Counted from the stretch's first letter, positions 9,501-18,355 are shown. The stretch is 64,000 nt of DNA from CAZEER01 sp964511215 (GCA_964511215.1 CAZEER010000001.1:1-64000); one strand, 5' to 3'. Notes: generated by a model from the letters alone, not told the origin. Program-made: numbers and translations.

Positions 9501-12500
9501 ATTGAGTATTCTTTTTCAGCATTTGAGCTTCCTTTTTAAAAAAGGATTTAATTGTAATATTTTTAGTTTTTTCTGCTTTTGCTATTAATTGATTTTTTTC
9601 CTTTTTAATAATCTTAAGTTTTTTTGAATATGCATCTAGTATATTTTGTTTATCATCGGAATTCTTTTTTATAAAGGGTAGTTTTTTTTGGTTTAAACCT
9701 TCTAGTTCTTCTTTTTTCTTTATACACTGTTTTTCTAATTGTTCTATATAAGTTAGTGCATTAGATAGATCTAAAGAGATAGCATTTTGTTCTTTAACAT
9801 TTTCATCTAATTTTATTTTTAATTTTTCACTGTCATTTTCAAAATTTTCAATTTTATTTTCCAATCCCTTTGTTTCTTTTTTATATACATGATTTAATTC
9901 TGCACTTTCAATTTCTAATTGTTCATATTTTTCATCCAAAATATAAAGTGAGTTCTCACCAGAGATAATTTGACTATCTAATGCTTTTAATTCTTCATTT
10001 TTTGATTTTTTCCTAGGCCTAAGACCTTTTAGTAAATTTTCTTGATATTCATGCTCATCATTTATTTCTTTTAGCTTTCGTATATAATTCAATACATCAA
10101 TCTTATCTATACGGTTTTTATTTTTTTCTTTTAAATCTTTTTCATGGATATCAATATCCTTTGCGATGGATACATGTGAACGTTGATTGGTTTTAATATC
10201 TCTCTTACATTTGATTATTTTATTAGATAATTGTTCTTTTTGAGTTCTAAGATTGTTTTGGTCATTATTAATTTTAACAATCGATGATGATAAATTTTTT
10301 AAATGAATGAGATTATCTGGGGCTTTATTTAGAAGTCCCAATATTTCTAATAATTTTCCCCTAAACTCTATTCCATTTGAACCATCTATAACTTGATCCT
10401 TTTTATTGATTTTTCCTGAGACAACAGACGTAAATGATTCTTTTATTTCATCAATTCGTTTAGAATTAGTCGCAATAAGATATCCGGATTTTTGAAGTGT
10501 ATTTAGGTCATCATTAGTGATACTATCTGGTAATTTTAATTTATCTAAAAATGCCCGCTTATAAGCATTTGCAATATTTTGTATTGATTCTTTTAGGTAT
10601 TCTAATATTGTTATTTCATCCTTACCAATTTCCAGATTATAATTTTTTTCCTGAAATAAATCATGGTACTTTAATATTTTAGATTCTAGTTCATCTATTT
10701 CTTTTTCAAGGCTTTCTTTGTCATCACTTAAATTTGCACGAGTTTGAGAAGCATGTTTTATTTTTGATCTGTATTGATTCCTTTTATCATAATTTTCTTT
10801 ATCTGGTTTATTTTTAAATTGATCAGATTCAAATTCTAACTCCGATATTTTTCTATTTAATTCATCGTGTTCTTTGTATTGATCAAATAATTCTTCACTA
10901 ATAGTTTCGATTTGTGAATTGATTGATTCCAAATTCGAATCAAGTTCATCTTTGTTTGAAAAATATTTTTCCTTTAGACTGTTAAATTCTTTTGAAGTTG
11001 TAATTAATTTTTTCCTTGCAGAATCTATTGATTTTATTTTCGAATTTTTTTCAATATCTAATCTAGCTAGACTATATTTTGCACTCTCAGGACTCTGTGC
11101 TGATTGAATAGTGTCTTCATGGTTTTTTATTTTTTGTTTTATATTAATTAAGTTTGATTCAGAGCTGTCTTTTTTTCTTATAAGATTTTTTTCTTTAAGT
11201 CTGGAAAATATTGGTCCACTTTTTATCGCATTATGTTTTATTAAACTAGAACATATTTCAGAAAAATTTTGGACAGGAATACCTAGAGTGTTATTGATTG
11301 TGGTTTCTAGATTTTTTATATGACTACCTGGACCTGTGATATAAAGGTGATTAATTTCATTTTTATTATATCCATCTTTTAATAGAATATCTTGAAAATG
11401 GTAAATACATTCTTTTATATCATTAATAAAACTAAGTGCTAAATGGTTTATTATCGCCTTTGCTTTTTTAAAAGGAAACCCATCCTGAATATTTATTTTT
11501 GATAATTCAGACCCTATCCCATAAAAAGAAAGGAAGTGTAGTGCTTCATTGATTGCCTCATCTCTATCAATTCTTGTAAGTGAAAGGTCTGCTAATTTTT
11601 CAGTGAAATAATCAAGTCCCTTATTAATTTCACGTGATTCGATTAATTGGTTATTCAAAACAAAAACTGTATGGGTTTTAGAATCTCCTATATATATAAG
11701 GAGTGAAATAGAGTTAGTTTTATTCAAATTATAATAGGTATATATATTATTTAATATTTGAGGTATAGAGGTTATATATCTTAATTGGAGACCAACTTTC
11801 TTAAGTGTGTTATAATCATTTTCTATTACTTGTTTTTGGGATGTATAACAAACCACTGCATTTTTTTTGAGGTTTTTATATTTATTAAAATTGATTAAAG
11901 TATTTTTTTCTTCAATATCATAAGTCTCCTTTAAGGTTTTAAATAATTGTTTTTTAAATAATTTTTTATTTTTGCCTCGGGATTCGGTGTAGGTCATTTC
12001 ACATTGATAATTGTCCGATTGTATGGCGAAATATATTTTATTCTTTTTTTTCTGACTTTTAAATTGATTGTAAACATTAATTACTAATTCAGATAAATTG
12101 GTTATTTCATAGTTTTTTATTTTGTAAGGGATTGAATATTGATTGATGTGGTTTATATGAAATCCACTCCGATTTAATGTGCATAATAAGAAGGTGACTT
12201 TGTTTCCAGATTGAACAAAGGTCATAGCCTTGTTTATGCCATTGAGGTTTAAGATTAAATTTTTATTTTTAATTTTTGTATGGGTTGCTGGTTGTTTTTT
12301 TTCTTCATTACTATACAAATCATTTAGTGGATCTGAAGTGGGCTTATTAAATCTTCGATCTAAAACTTTACGCCGATTACGTTTGTTTCTTTGATCTGTA
12401 AGTTTTCTCCTAATATTATTTTTCCTGTTATTTTCTCCATTAAATTGATTTTTCTCTATCCTTCTTTCGTTGATTGTAACTCTTCGTAAATAATTTCTCC

Positions 12501-12924
12501 TATCGGAGTTTCTTCTTCGTTCAATTATTTTTCTTTGAATTAAATTTTTAGGTTCTAATTGGTTTTGTGTGTCAGGGTATAAAATTTCATTTTCAGAATT
12601 AATATTTGTTTCTTTCATATTATCAGCAGTTTTTTCTTTTTGAGATCCAATTATTTGGAATTCTTTTGCTGATGGAAGAAATAATTTTTGTTCAATTCCT
12701 TTAACAGTTTCAATTTTTACAATATTTAAAATATTATGTGAAACAAGAATTTTTAGGTGATAATAAATTTTTTCTTTTGGAAAGGATATTGAATTAGCGA
12801 TCTCCGTTGCATTTTTAGGTTTACCAGAAAAACAAGCTAAAATGCGTTTTGTGAATTGTTTTTTTAGAATTTTAGCAATTCTATAATCTTTAATAATTAT
12901 AATATCTTCTTGATGTTTTTTCAT
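6568..12924 (-). CDS. Giant fusion: winged HTH, Arg-rich linker, PilM-like actin fold, about 1300-residue coiled coil, PilN
   Basis: One uninterrupted frame of 2118 codons. Residues about 10-90 look like an ArsR-type winged HTH (KNATEIANSISFPKEKIYYHL). Residues about 130-192 are Arg-rich with repeated RRxxxRR. Residues about 222-575 resemble PilM, an actin-like ATPase, with LLIYIGDSKTHTVFVL as the second phosphate region and ITGPGSHIKNLE as the adenosine motif. About 590-1890 is almost continuous charged coiled coil. The PilM-binding motif of PilN, LNLLP, is at 1928-1932, followed by a membrane helix (about 1948-1966) and a PilN-like periplasmic domain. In known systems PilM is cytosolic and binds the INLLP tail of a separate PilN; here both are in one chain. 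Separate pilM and pilN genes are absent. No clear Shine-Dalgarno precedes the ATG. PilO-, PilP- and PilQ-like genes follow directly. Confidence 0.85.
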   Translation of the reverse strand: MKKHQEDIIIIKDYRIAKILKKQFTKRILACFSGKPKNATEIANSISFPKEKIYYHLKILVSHNILNIVKIETVKGIEQKLFLPSAKEFQIIGSQKEKTADNMKETNINSENEILYPDTQNQLEPKNLIQRKIIERRRNSDRRNYLRRVTINERRIEKNQFNGENNRKNNIRRKLTDQRNKRNRRKVLDRRFNKPTSDPLNDLYSNEEKKQPATHTKIKNKNLILNLNGINKAMTFVQSGNKVTFLLCTLNRSGFHINHINQYSIPYKIKNYEITNLSELVINVYNQFKSQKKKNKIYFAIQSDNYQCEMTYTESRGKNKKLFKKQLFKTLKETYDIEEKNTLINFNKYKNLKKNAVVCYTSQKQVIENDYNTLKKVGLQLRYITSIPQILNNIYTYYNLNKTNSISLLIYIGDSKTHTVFVLNNQLIESREINKGLDYFTEKLADLSLTRIDRDEAINEALHFLSFYGIGSELSKINIQDGFPFKKAKAIINHLALSFINDIKECIYHFQDILLKDGYNKNEINHLYITGPGSHIKNLETTINNTLGIPVQNFSEICSSLIKHNAIKSGPIFSRLKEKNLIRKKDSSESNLINIKQKIKNHEDTIQSAQSPESAKYSLARLDIEKNSKIKSIDSARKKLITTSKEFNSLKEKYFSNKDELDSNLESINSQIETISEELFDQYKEHDELNRKISELEFESDQFKNKPDKENYDKRNQYRSKIKHASQTRANLSDDKESLEKEIDELESKILKYHDLFQEKNYNLEIGKDEITILEYLKESIQNIANAYKRAFLDKLKLPDSITNDDLNTLQKSGYLIATNSKRIDEIKESFTSVVSGKINKKDQVIDGSNGIEFRGKLLEILGLLNKAPDNLIHLKNLSSSIVKINNDQNNLRTQKEQLSNKIIKCKRDIKTNQRSHVSIAKDIDIHEKDLKEKNKNRIDKIDVLNYIRKLKEINDEHEYQENLLKGLRPRKKSKNEELKALDSQIISGENSLYILDEKYEQLEIESAELNHVYKKETKGLENKIENFENDSEKLKIKLDENVKEQNAISLDLSNALTYIEQLEKQCIKKKEELEGLNQKKLPFIKKNSDDKQNILDAYSKKLKIIKKEKNQLIAKAEKTKNITIKSFFKKEAQMLKKNTQSLKNSMEKIKKEKEKAIKNKNKAQSTLTKVKKKNMPKIVILKKQISNWEADLKRGRKVQDKLEFLEQEKKKWNLLLQSEQESYHEQINVLESSIRRKSSNSYHLFLMDGLNRFNSASNKEEVAKKMAQESITIDKEEIKKVNDGFEKFKSKYDTFLQRYKKNHKDILLKLKPLGGKRKLIIGKIKAAKDKLKIAESMIQDCINTLDKRNELLINREQEFFKIKEDTQKKLIDIKAQIREIPTKQKRSILEIEKQLSQIPINNAKEITDLENQKKEDLLAVDIALANQEIMININKAEDKIVYYLDEIDKTNGQIHDFNNSQDSLLNSKERLEGKLETFAKKITALEVKVGKIEEQFNIENSEINEKIDTNRKEYSKIQKQLDYLNKEKNDLKLDIEKLVEELQVAESKIRKIKKQISNHDHFSDSKIIKNHLSDKKTKKDTKSYGVYLLDAEKDLINSIEHSESIIQEINRFLDTSINEQTEIDSTINLNEKDLQFYEKDISRIESLIKNNKQHLQKISSEHQKSLNEITTIKDLYPACKIMLNERITYVYTLIELKIKDKDDLELQLDELDEELKNKRVETAIIDQEISKIHAEMKQALEFSFNDQEESAESDEWKWEIGNHKMQSYMDIATLKVKSKELYSEITESEKKVAQLKQKQLSVTNIISESERNNHKKIKRMEDSCTQLELQITREKNELKDIELKIDQLEKLPLNYGNHIEILKEELRDFKDQEVEHELLLSDLGRSIESIEEESDRIIKRRKSIKENTINLDYMMNLGLLMDPNLNLNLLPENPRKDLSYFRPNQIFQKGLLVLITVFSLAAFAQRSKISPLEAQLPIKKSELNLLNMRQEMKDIIKQKNTLSNNFSHFMQDDEKISSDIVLLLQYLSKKIPKNFKVTDLLLGKKQPYSDSQMTDYKYSDIIITISGFYAKTLEGSSKLATDLKGILVSSGQFKKVEFSKAKKIKKFRTMYTINLVY

Positions 12925-12955
12925 ATTTACAACGTATTACAAAAATAGGAGATTG

Positions 12956-12971
12956 TCTGCAAAATTGCAGA
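12956..12971. promoter_or_regulatory. Perfect inverted repeat TCTGCAA-N2-TTGCAGA, candidate operator
   Basis: Both 7-base arms match exactly around a 2-base spacer, 32-47 bp upstream of the start of the gene that carries an N-terminal winged HTH. A half-site TCTGCAA recurs at 13410-13416. Symmetry, spacing and context fit an autoregulatory site, but this is inference. Confidence 0.4.
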
Positions 12972-13181
12972 TATATGGTAAGATGGTAAAACCACCATTT
13001 TATATTGACTCCACATCATGTATTACCTCGGAAAAAGTAATTTCCCAAATTTATTGCATAGAAAGTATTTATTACAAGTACTGTTTGTATTTACAACACT
13101 GTGTATTTAAAAGATAATATTTTAATTCAAGAAGTAATTTTGAATTATTCAAATTCTATTAATGAAATTATAGTATAGGTT

Positions 13182-13196
13182 TTTACAACGTGTAAA
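13182..13196. promoter_or_regulatory. Inverted repeat TTTACA-N3-TGTAAA in the pilus operon leader
   Basis: Six-base arms are exact around ACG. The left arm is part of TTTACAAC, which occurs two more times between here and the gene start (13090 and 12926). In DNA this AT-rich, a 6-bp arm can arise by chance, so the case is weaker than for the repeat at 12956. Confidence 0.25.
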
Positions 13197-13462
13197 TAAT
13201 ATTGTAATTAATATTACAGATAACTATATCGTTTCTATAACTTAAAAATTAATATTGTAATTCTATTATTTATCGACTGAAATTATAAATTATTTTGTTA
13301 AAATAAATACAATCTAATATATTTTATAATATAAAATAATAAATAAAAGGTCTGTAATATAAATTTATAATTAAATGGTAAATTATATAGGAATATATAT
13401 TACAATAAATCTGCAATATAAATTTTTTATTTTTTTAAAAAAATTATAATATCTAATTATAA

Positions 13463-15343
13463 TTATATATTTATTTGTTTTAATGTTTCTTTTTCCTCCA
13501 AAAGATCCAAATATTCATTTTCTAAATCATTTAATTTTTCGAGTAATTCATTAAGAGCATGGTAATTATCTGACAATTCTGGTTTATTTTGTTCTGCCCG
13601 GGCATTGATAATTTTGGAATCTAAATTTTTTAGGCTCTTATTTATTTGTGTTAAACGATTTCGTACTTTTTTCTTTTTATCATAATTGGTTTTTTTGGAA
13701 GGATTCCTTTTTTTAGTTTGTTCATCGAACAATTTTGTCATCTTTTCTGATTCATTTAATTTCCATTGATAATAGTCATAGTTCCCTTGAAATATTTTTA
13801 AATTACCATCAACTACCTCACATGTTAAATTTGTGACCTCATTTAAAAAGTGTCGGTCATGAGAAATGCATACTATTGCGCCACCATAATTTTTTAATGC
13901 TGTTTCCAATATATCTCTTGACTCCATATCAAGATGGTTTGTGGGCTCATCCAATAATAATAAACTTGTCGGTGATATTAAAATCTTTGCTAAAGCTAGC
14001 CTTGCCTTTTCACCACCTGACAATACTCTTATAGGTTTATCTATATCATCACCTGAAAACAAAAAACTTCCTAAGAAAGTCTTTAAATCTCTTTCATTAG
14101 AATTATCTGACTCACTCAACATGGAAGAATATACTGTATCATTTTCTTTTAAAATCTCAAGTTGATGCTGTGCGTAATATGCTACATTAACACCATCACC
14201 AAATATTATATTTCCAACATTTGGTTTTTCTACTCCGGCCAGTAGTTTTATAAACGTAGATTTCCCGGCACCATTAGCTCCGACTAAACCAATTTTTTGA
14301 TTTCTTTCTAAAACAATATTTAAATTTTTAAACACCCTTACTCTTTCATACCCTTTATTTACATTATCACATTCAACAATTTTCAATGGTGAACGATCTG
14401 GCTGTGGTATATTCAAATTGATCGAACTATTGTGTTCCAGTGGCTCCTCTATTTTATCCATTTTTTTTAACATCTTAATCCTACTCTGAACCTGAGAAGA
14501 TTTAGTATTTTTATAACGAAATTTTTCTATAAATCTTTCTGTGGCTTTTATCTGTTTTTGCTGATTTTTATACGCACTCTTATATTGTTCTATTCTAATG
14601 TTTTTCTGTTTTACATATTCTGTATAATTCCCTTTATACACATTTATTTTTTTCAAATGTATTTCGAAAATATAGTTCACCGTTAAATCAAGAAATGCTC
14701 TATCATGGCTAATCAAAACAATAGCACCGTTCCATTGTGATAAAAAAGTTTCTAGCCATATTGTTGCGTCTAAATCCAAATGGTTTGTTGGCTCATCTAA
14801 AAAAATAATATCAGGTTCCTTTAAAAGAATTTTGGCCAAAGACACTCGCATACGCCAACCCCCTGAAAAAGTATCAAGGTGGTTCATAAATTGATCCTTT
14901 GAAAACCCAAGTCCAGTTAATATTTTTTTTGCTTTCTGTTCAATCGTCCAGCCTCCAAGGATTTCAAACCTATTTTGAACTTCACCCATTTTATTTATTA
15001 ATGGTATATTATCAGGATCTCTTTTTATTGCATCTATCAAATCATTCAATTCGACTTGCACCTTATTAATATCTGAAAACGTAGTTAACAACTCATCTAA
15101 TATTGGCCGATTTATCCCTTTAACTATATCTTGTGGTAAATAGCCAATCGAAATATTTTTTTCTTTCCTTATGTTACCTGAATCAAAATTTTCTTCACCT
15201 AATAATATTCTCAAAAACGTTGTTTTCCCTACTCCATTAGGTCCAACTAGACCAATACGCATCCCACGTTTTATAGAAATATTTGCATTTATAAATAGTT
15301 TTCTATCTAAAAACGACTTTGAGATACTCTCGAGATATATCAT
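13463..15343 (-). CDS. ABC-F family ATPase (Uup/EttA-like translation factor)
   Basis: This soluble 626-residue protein has two ABC ATPase domains and no membrane segments. Domain 1 has Walker A GPNGVGKTT (about 34-42), signature FSGGWRMR and Walker B DIIFLDEPTNHLD. A linker rich in Lys/Gln (about 240-290) is the ABC-F P-site tRNA-interaction motif. Domain 2 has GANGAGKST, LSGGEKARLALAKIL and LLLLDEPTNHLDM. A C-terminal charged coiled coil (about 545-625) resembles the Uup type. ABC-F proteins act on stalled ribosomes or, for Uup, on DNA/ribosome intermediates. There is no resistance-type context, so a housekeeping role is most likely. It is separated from mtaB by about 40 bp and may share its transcript. 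Confidence 0.93.
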   Translation of the reverse strand: MIYLESISKSFLDRKLFINANISIKRGMRIGLVGPNGVGKTTFLRILLGEENFDSGNIRKEKNISIGYLPQDIVKGINRPILDELLTTFSDINKVQVELNDLIDAIKRDPDNIPLINKMGEVQNRFEILGGWTIEQKAKKILTGLGFSKDQFMNHLDTFSGGWRMRVSLAKILLKEPDIIFLDEPTNHLDLDATIWLETFLSQWNGAIVLISHDRAFLDLTVNYIFEIHLKKINVYKGNYTEYVKQKNIRIEQYKSAYKNQQKQIKATERFIEKFRYKNTKSSQVQSRIKMLKKMDKIEEPLEHNSSINLNIPQPDRSPLKIVECDNVNKGYERVRVFKNLNIVLERNQKIGLVGANGAGKSTFIKLLAGVEKPNVGNIIFGDGVNVAYYAQHQLEILKENDTVYSSMLSESDNSNERDLKTFLGSFLFSGDDIDKPIRVLSGGEKARLALAKILISPTSLLLLDEPTNHLDMESRDILETALKNYGGAIVCISHDRHFLNEVTNLTCEVVDGNLKIFQGNYDYYQWKLNESEKMTKLFDEQTKKRNPSKKTNYDKKKKVRNRLTQINKSLKNLDSKIINARAEQNKPELSDNYHALNELLEKLNDLENEYLDLLEEKETLKQINI

Positions 15344-15383
15344 ACATTATAATTAACTAAAAGACAGTAAATCAAAAATATAA

Positions 15384-16676
15384 TTACAATCTACCATAAA
15401 CAAAATCACCTTGATTATCCGATAGGTTTACAGATGAAATTGTATTTACCAAATCCTTTTCTGCATCAATTTGGACCTTAATATAATTATCTGTATACCC
15501 AACCAACTTTCCGTCTTTTATATTTTCAAATAATACTTCTCTTTTTGTATTTAGACATTGATCATAAAAAATATTTCGTTTATTATTTGATAACCTACGT
15601 AGCAACTTACTTCGCTGATTTATTAATTCGGTGGGTATTTTATTTGCAAGTTTTATTGCACTAGTATTGGATCTTTCTGAATAAGAAAATACATGGAGAT
15701 AGGAAATATCTAAATGACTTATAAATTCATAAGTATCATAAAAATCTTTATCTGATTCACCGGGGAAACCAACTATAACATCAACGCCTATGCATGTATC
15801 GCTATTTAATGATTTAATCTTTTCAATTCTACTTTTGTAAAATTTAGAGGTATACCTTCTTTGCATGCTGCGTAATATTTTATCTGACCCTGATTGTAGA
15901 GGTATATGAAAATGTGGTACAAATTTATTAGAATTATAACAAAATCTAATTATTTCATCTGTTAATAAATTAGGTTCAATTGATGAAATTCTAATTCTTT
16001 TAATATTATTAATCATATCTAATTGATATAGTAAATCAAAAAATGATTCTTTAGTTCCTTTACCAAAATCACCTACATTGACACCTGTTATAACAATTTC
16101 TTTTTTGCCCGAATCAATAATTTTTTTAGCAATCTTTACAGTATCTTCTATTGTCGCACTTCTGCTTTTACCCCTTGCCAATGGTATTGTACAAAATGAA
16201 CAGGTATAATCGCACCCATCCTGTACCTTTAAATAAGAACGAGTTCTTTCTTCAATAGAAAAAGATGGTTTAAATTGATTTACATTTTCTATTCCAGATC
16301 GTATTATATCCGGTGTATGCTTTAATTTTTTTTTATCCAAATATTGTAAAATATTAAACTTTGCATCTGCTCCAAGTACAATATCCACACCATCGATTGC
16401 AGCTAATTCTTTCGGTTTCAGTTGGGCATAACAACCAATTATTGCAATAGACGAATCTGGGTTTTTCAGTTTTGCCTGGCGGATAAGTTTACGAGCTTCT
16501 TTATTCGCATTTTCGGTAACTGAACAAGTATTAATTACATAAAAATCTGCTATTTCTTTAAAATTAACAGTTTTAAATCCATGCAAAGCACAATCACGAG
16601 AAATTGTTGACATTTCAGAAAAATTCAATTTACATCCCAATGTATGAAATGCGACACGCTTAACTGGAGTACTCAT
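15384..16676 (-). CDS. mtaB: MtaB-type tRNA t6A37 methylthiotransferase
   Basis: This 430-residue radical-SAM enzyme converts N6-threonylcarbamoyladenosine-37 of ANN-decoding tRNAs to the 2-methylthio form. An N-terminal UPF0004 domain carries cluster cysteines (TLGCKLNFSE, INTCSVTENANKEARK, IIGCYAQLKP). The radical-SAM CxxxCxxC is in CDYTCSFCTIPLARG (about 152-166). The C-terminal part has a short TRAM-like strand region (LVGYTDNYIKVQID). The motifs GCKLN and GCYAQ favour MtaB over MiaB (GCQMN) and RimO. It starts with ATG at 16676 and is divergent from lrp, sharing a 170-bp AT-rich spacer. Confidence 0.93.
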   Translation of the reverse strand: MSTPVKRVAFHTLGCKLNFSEMSTISRDCALHGFKTVNFKEIADFYVINTCSVTENANKEARKLIRQAKLKNPDSSIAIIGCYAQLKPKELAAIDGVDIVLGADAKFNILQYLDKKKLKHTPDIIRSGIENVNQFKPSFSIEERTRSYLKVQDGCDYTCSFCTIPLARGKSRSATIEDTVKIAKKIIDSGKKEIVITGVNVGDFGKGTKESFFDLLYQLDMINNIKRIRISSIEPNLLTDEIIRFCYNSNKFVPHFHIPLQSGSDKILRSMQRRYTSKFYKSRIEKIKSLNSDTCIGVDVIVGFPGESDKDFYDTYEFISHLDISYLHVFSYSERSNTSAIKLANKIPTELINQRSKLLRRLSNNKRNIFYDQCLNTKREVLFENIKDGKLVGYTDNYIKVQIDAEKDLVNTISSVNLSDNQGDFVYGRL

Positions 16677-16828
16677 TAGTTATTTTAAGTAAAAATATTT
16701 CTTAAAAGTTAAACACAGTAAACCAATTTAAATAATCTGAAATTTAATATATTTAAATTAATTAAATAATTCTGTCAATTAAGTTAAATATATAATGGCA
16801 TTATTCTTTTTTATTAAATAATTTATGG

Positions 16829-16834
16829 TATAAT
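16829..16834 (+). promoter_or_regulatory. TATAAT -10-like element close to the lrp start
   Basis: An exact TATAAT sits 12 bp before the lrp ATG at 16847. If it is used, the transcript would start about 5-7 bases before the ATG and be nearly leaderless. No Shine-Dalgarno is visible between the hexamer and the ATG, which agrees with that reading. No good -35 can be picked out of the T-rich upstream DNA. Confidence 0.4.
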
Positions 16835-16846
16835 ATAAATATATCA

Positions 16847-17311
16847 ATGAAGATTGATCATATAGATAAAAAGATATTAAGGATCTTACAAAAATCAGGT
16901 AGAGAACCTGCAAGTAATATCGCTGATAAAATAAAGGTTTCAGTACCAACAGTTACTGACAGGATACGAAAACTTCAAGAGCATGGCATAATTTTAGGTT
17001 TCCAAGCAATTTTAGACCCTAAATCTATTGGATTAGATGTCGCTGCAATTATCACAATAATTTCTGGTACCTCAAAGTACTATAAAGAAGTAACTCTAGC
17101 TACAAAAGAAATGCCAGAAATCCTACAATGTTTTAGCACAACAGGCACGGGTTCTCATATTTTATTGGTAAATACAAAAAATTCTGTGACTTTGGAAGAA
17201 TTATTAAGAAAACTACAGAGCTTACCAGGTGTTGTACGCACTGAAACTCAAATTATTCTTTCATCATACAAATACGGTGTTAGCTTACCTGTTACAGATG
17301 ATAACAAGTAG
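16847..17311 (+). CDS. Lrp/AsnC-family transcriptional regulator
   Basis: At 154 residues it is the standard length of the family. An N-terminal AsnC-type HTH at about 3-62 reads DKKILRILQKSGREPASNIA and VTDRIRKLQEHGIILGFQ. The C-terminal RAM/ligand-binding domain (about 68-145) has the typical pattern of a regulator sensing small effectors, often amino acids, as a dimer-of-dimers. It lies 33 bp upstream of glutamine synthetase in the same direction, so it probably controls that gene and itself. The effector cannot be told from sequence. The start codon is ATG with no clear ribosome site. Confidence 0.92.
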   Translation: MKIDHIDKKILRILQKSGREPASNIADKIKVSVPTVTDRIRKLQEHGIILGFQAILDPKSIGLDVAAIITIISGTSKYYKEVTLATKEMPEILQCFSTTGTGSHILLVNTKNSVTLEELLRKLQSLPGVVRTETQIILSSYKYGVSLPVTDDNK

Positions 17312-17344
17312 TTTTATATTAGTATTTAATAAAAGGAATGCAAT

Positions 17345-18355
17345 ATGAAAAGAATTAGGGCGGAGTATATTTGGATGGATGGACATGAGCCAACAAAAAA
17401 GCTCAGGTCAAAAACCAAAGTTATCGATGAAGTCATAAATAAATTAGATGATCTCCCGCTATGGGGGTTCGATGGATCTAGCACAAATCAAGCAATTGGG
17501 AATGATAGCGATTGCATGCTTCAACCAGTATATAAAATCCCAGACCCCATTAGAGGCGGCGATGATCTTCTTGTTATGTGCGAGGTACTGAACCCAGATG
17601 GCTCAATACATAAATCAAATACAAGGGCACAACTAAGGAAAATAGTCAAACAATTTTCTGATCATGACATATGGTTTGGCATTGAACAGGAATATACACT
17701 TTTTGACGGACGTAATCCTCTTGGATGGCCAGAGGGTGGCTACCCAGCACCTCAGGGACCATTCTATTGTGGCGTTGGAGCGGATGAGGTGTTTGGACGT
17801 GATATTGTTGAAGAACATCTGGAACTTTGTTTAAGCGCAGGACTACAAGTTTCAGGCATTAATGCGGAAGTAATGCCTGGTCAATGGGAATATCAAATTG
17901 GGCCACTAGGTGCTTTAGATTCAGCAGATCAGGTGTGGCTATCTCGTTGGCTTTTATACAGGATTTCAGAAGATTATGGGATAAGCGCAACATTACACCC
18001 AAAACCTGTTAAAGGAGATTGGAATGGCGCCGGCGCTCATACAAATTTTAGTACAAAGCAGATGCGTAATAAGGGTGGAATAAAAATTATAGAAGAGGCA
18101 TGTAAACAATTAGGGGAAAAGCATGATGAGCATATCGCAGTCTACGGTGCGCACAATGAAGAAAGACTAACAGGATTACATGAAACTTGTAGTATTAAAG
18201 AGTTTCGCTATGGGATAAGTGATAGAGGCGCATCAATCCGCATTCCTATGCAAACAGCTAATAACGGATGTGGTTACCTTGAAGACCGTAGACCCGCAGC
18301 TAACATGGACCCCTACGAAGTTTGCGCTATATTAATTAAAACAACATGTAGCTAA
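17345..18355 (+). CDS. glnII: Glutamine synthetase, type II (GSII, eukaryotic-like)
   Basis: This enzyme makes glutamine from glutamate, ammonia and ATP. The 336-residue protein shows GSII hallmarks: WGFDGSSTNQA (about 39-49), GIEQEYTLFD, GWPEGGYPAPQGPFYCGVG, SGINAEVMPGQWEYQIGP, GAGAHTNFST, YGISDRGASIRIP and GYLEDRRPAANMDPYEV near the C-terminus. The length matches the short eukaryotic/GSII class, not the roughly 470-residue GSI, and the GSI adenylylation tyrosine loop is absent. It follows lrp by 33 bp with an AGGAA-type site before the ATG, so it is likely one lrp-glnII transcript. GSII occurs in Bacteroidota, actinobacteria and rhizobia as well as eukaryotes. Confidence 0.96.
   Translation: MKRIRAEYIWMDGHEPTKKLRSKTKVIDEVINKLDDLPLWGFDGSSTNQAIGNDSDCMLQPVYKIPDPIRGGDDLLVMCEVLNPDGSIHKSNTRAQLRKIVKQFSDHDIWFGIEQEYTLFDGRNPLGWPEGGYPAPQGPFYCGVGADEVFGRDIVEEHLELCLSAGLQVSGINAEVMPGQWEYQIGPLGALDSADQVWLSRWLLYRISEDYGISATLHPKPVKGDWNGAGAHTNFSTKQMRNKGGIKIIEEACKQLGEKHDEHIAVYGAHNEERLTGLHETCSIKEFRYGISDRGASIRIPMQTANNGCGYLEDRRPAANMDPYEVCAILIKTTCS

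Larger units (their letters stand above)
12925..13462. other. AT-rich 538-bp intergenic region upstream of the giant fusion gene
   Basis: No coding frame or RNA gene is apparent. The stretch is extremely AT-rich, especially 13200-13460, with repeated TGTAATATAAA and TCTGCAATATAAA-like words. It contains a perfect 16-bp inverted repeat at 12956-12971, a second inverted repeat at 13182-13196, and three copies of TTTACAAC (12926, 13090, 13182). It must hold the promoter of the pilus-like operon and the 3' end of the ABC-F transcript, whose weak T-rich/A-rich tail at about 13425-13445 may end transcription. Confidence 0.6.

Noticed and set aside
9325..11323. Phe-rich plus-strand open frames inside the giant gene
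   Set aside because: They are shadows of Lys/Glu-rich coiled-coil codons on the minus strand.
1..12924. Prophage remnant because of tail-fibre-like motifs
   Set aside because: No capsid, terminase, portal or integrase gene is seen; the protein has a signal peptide and follows a secretin operon.
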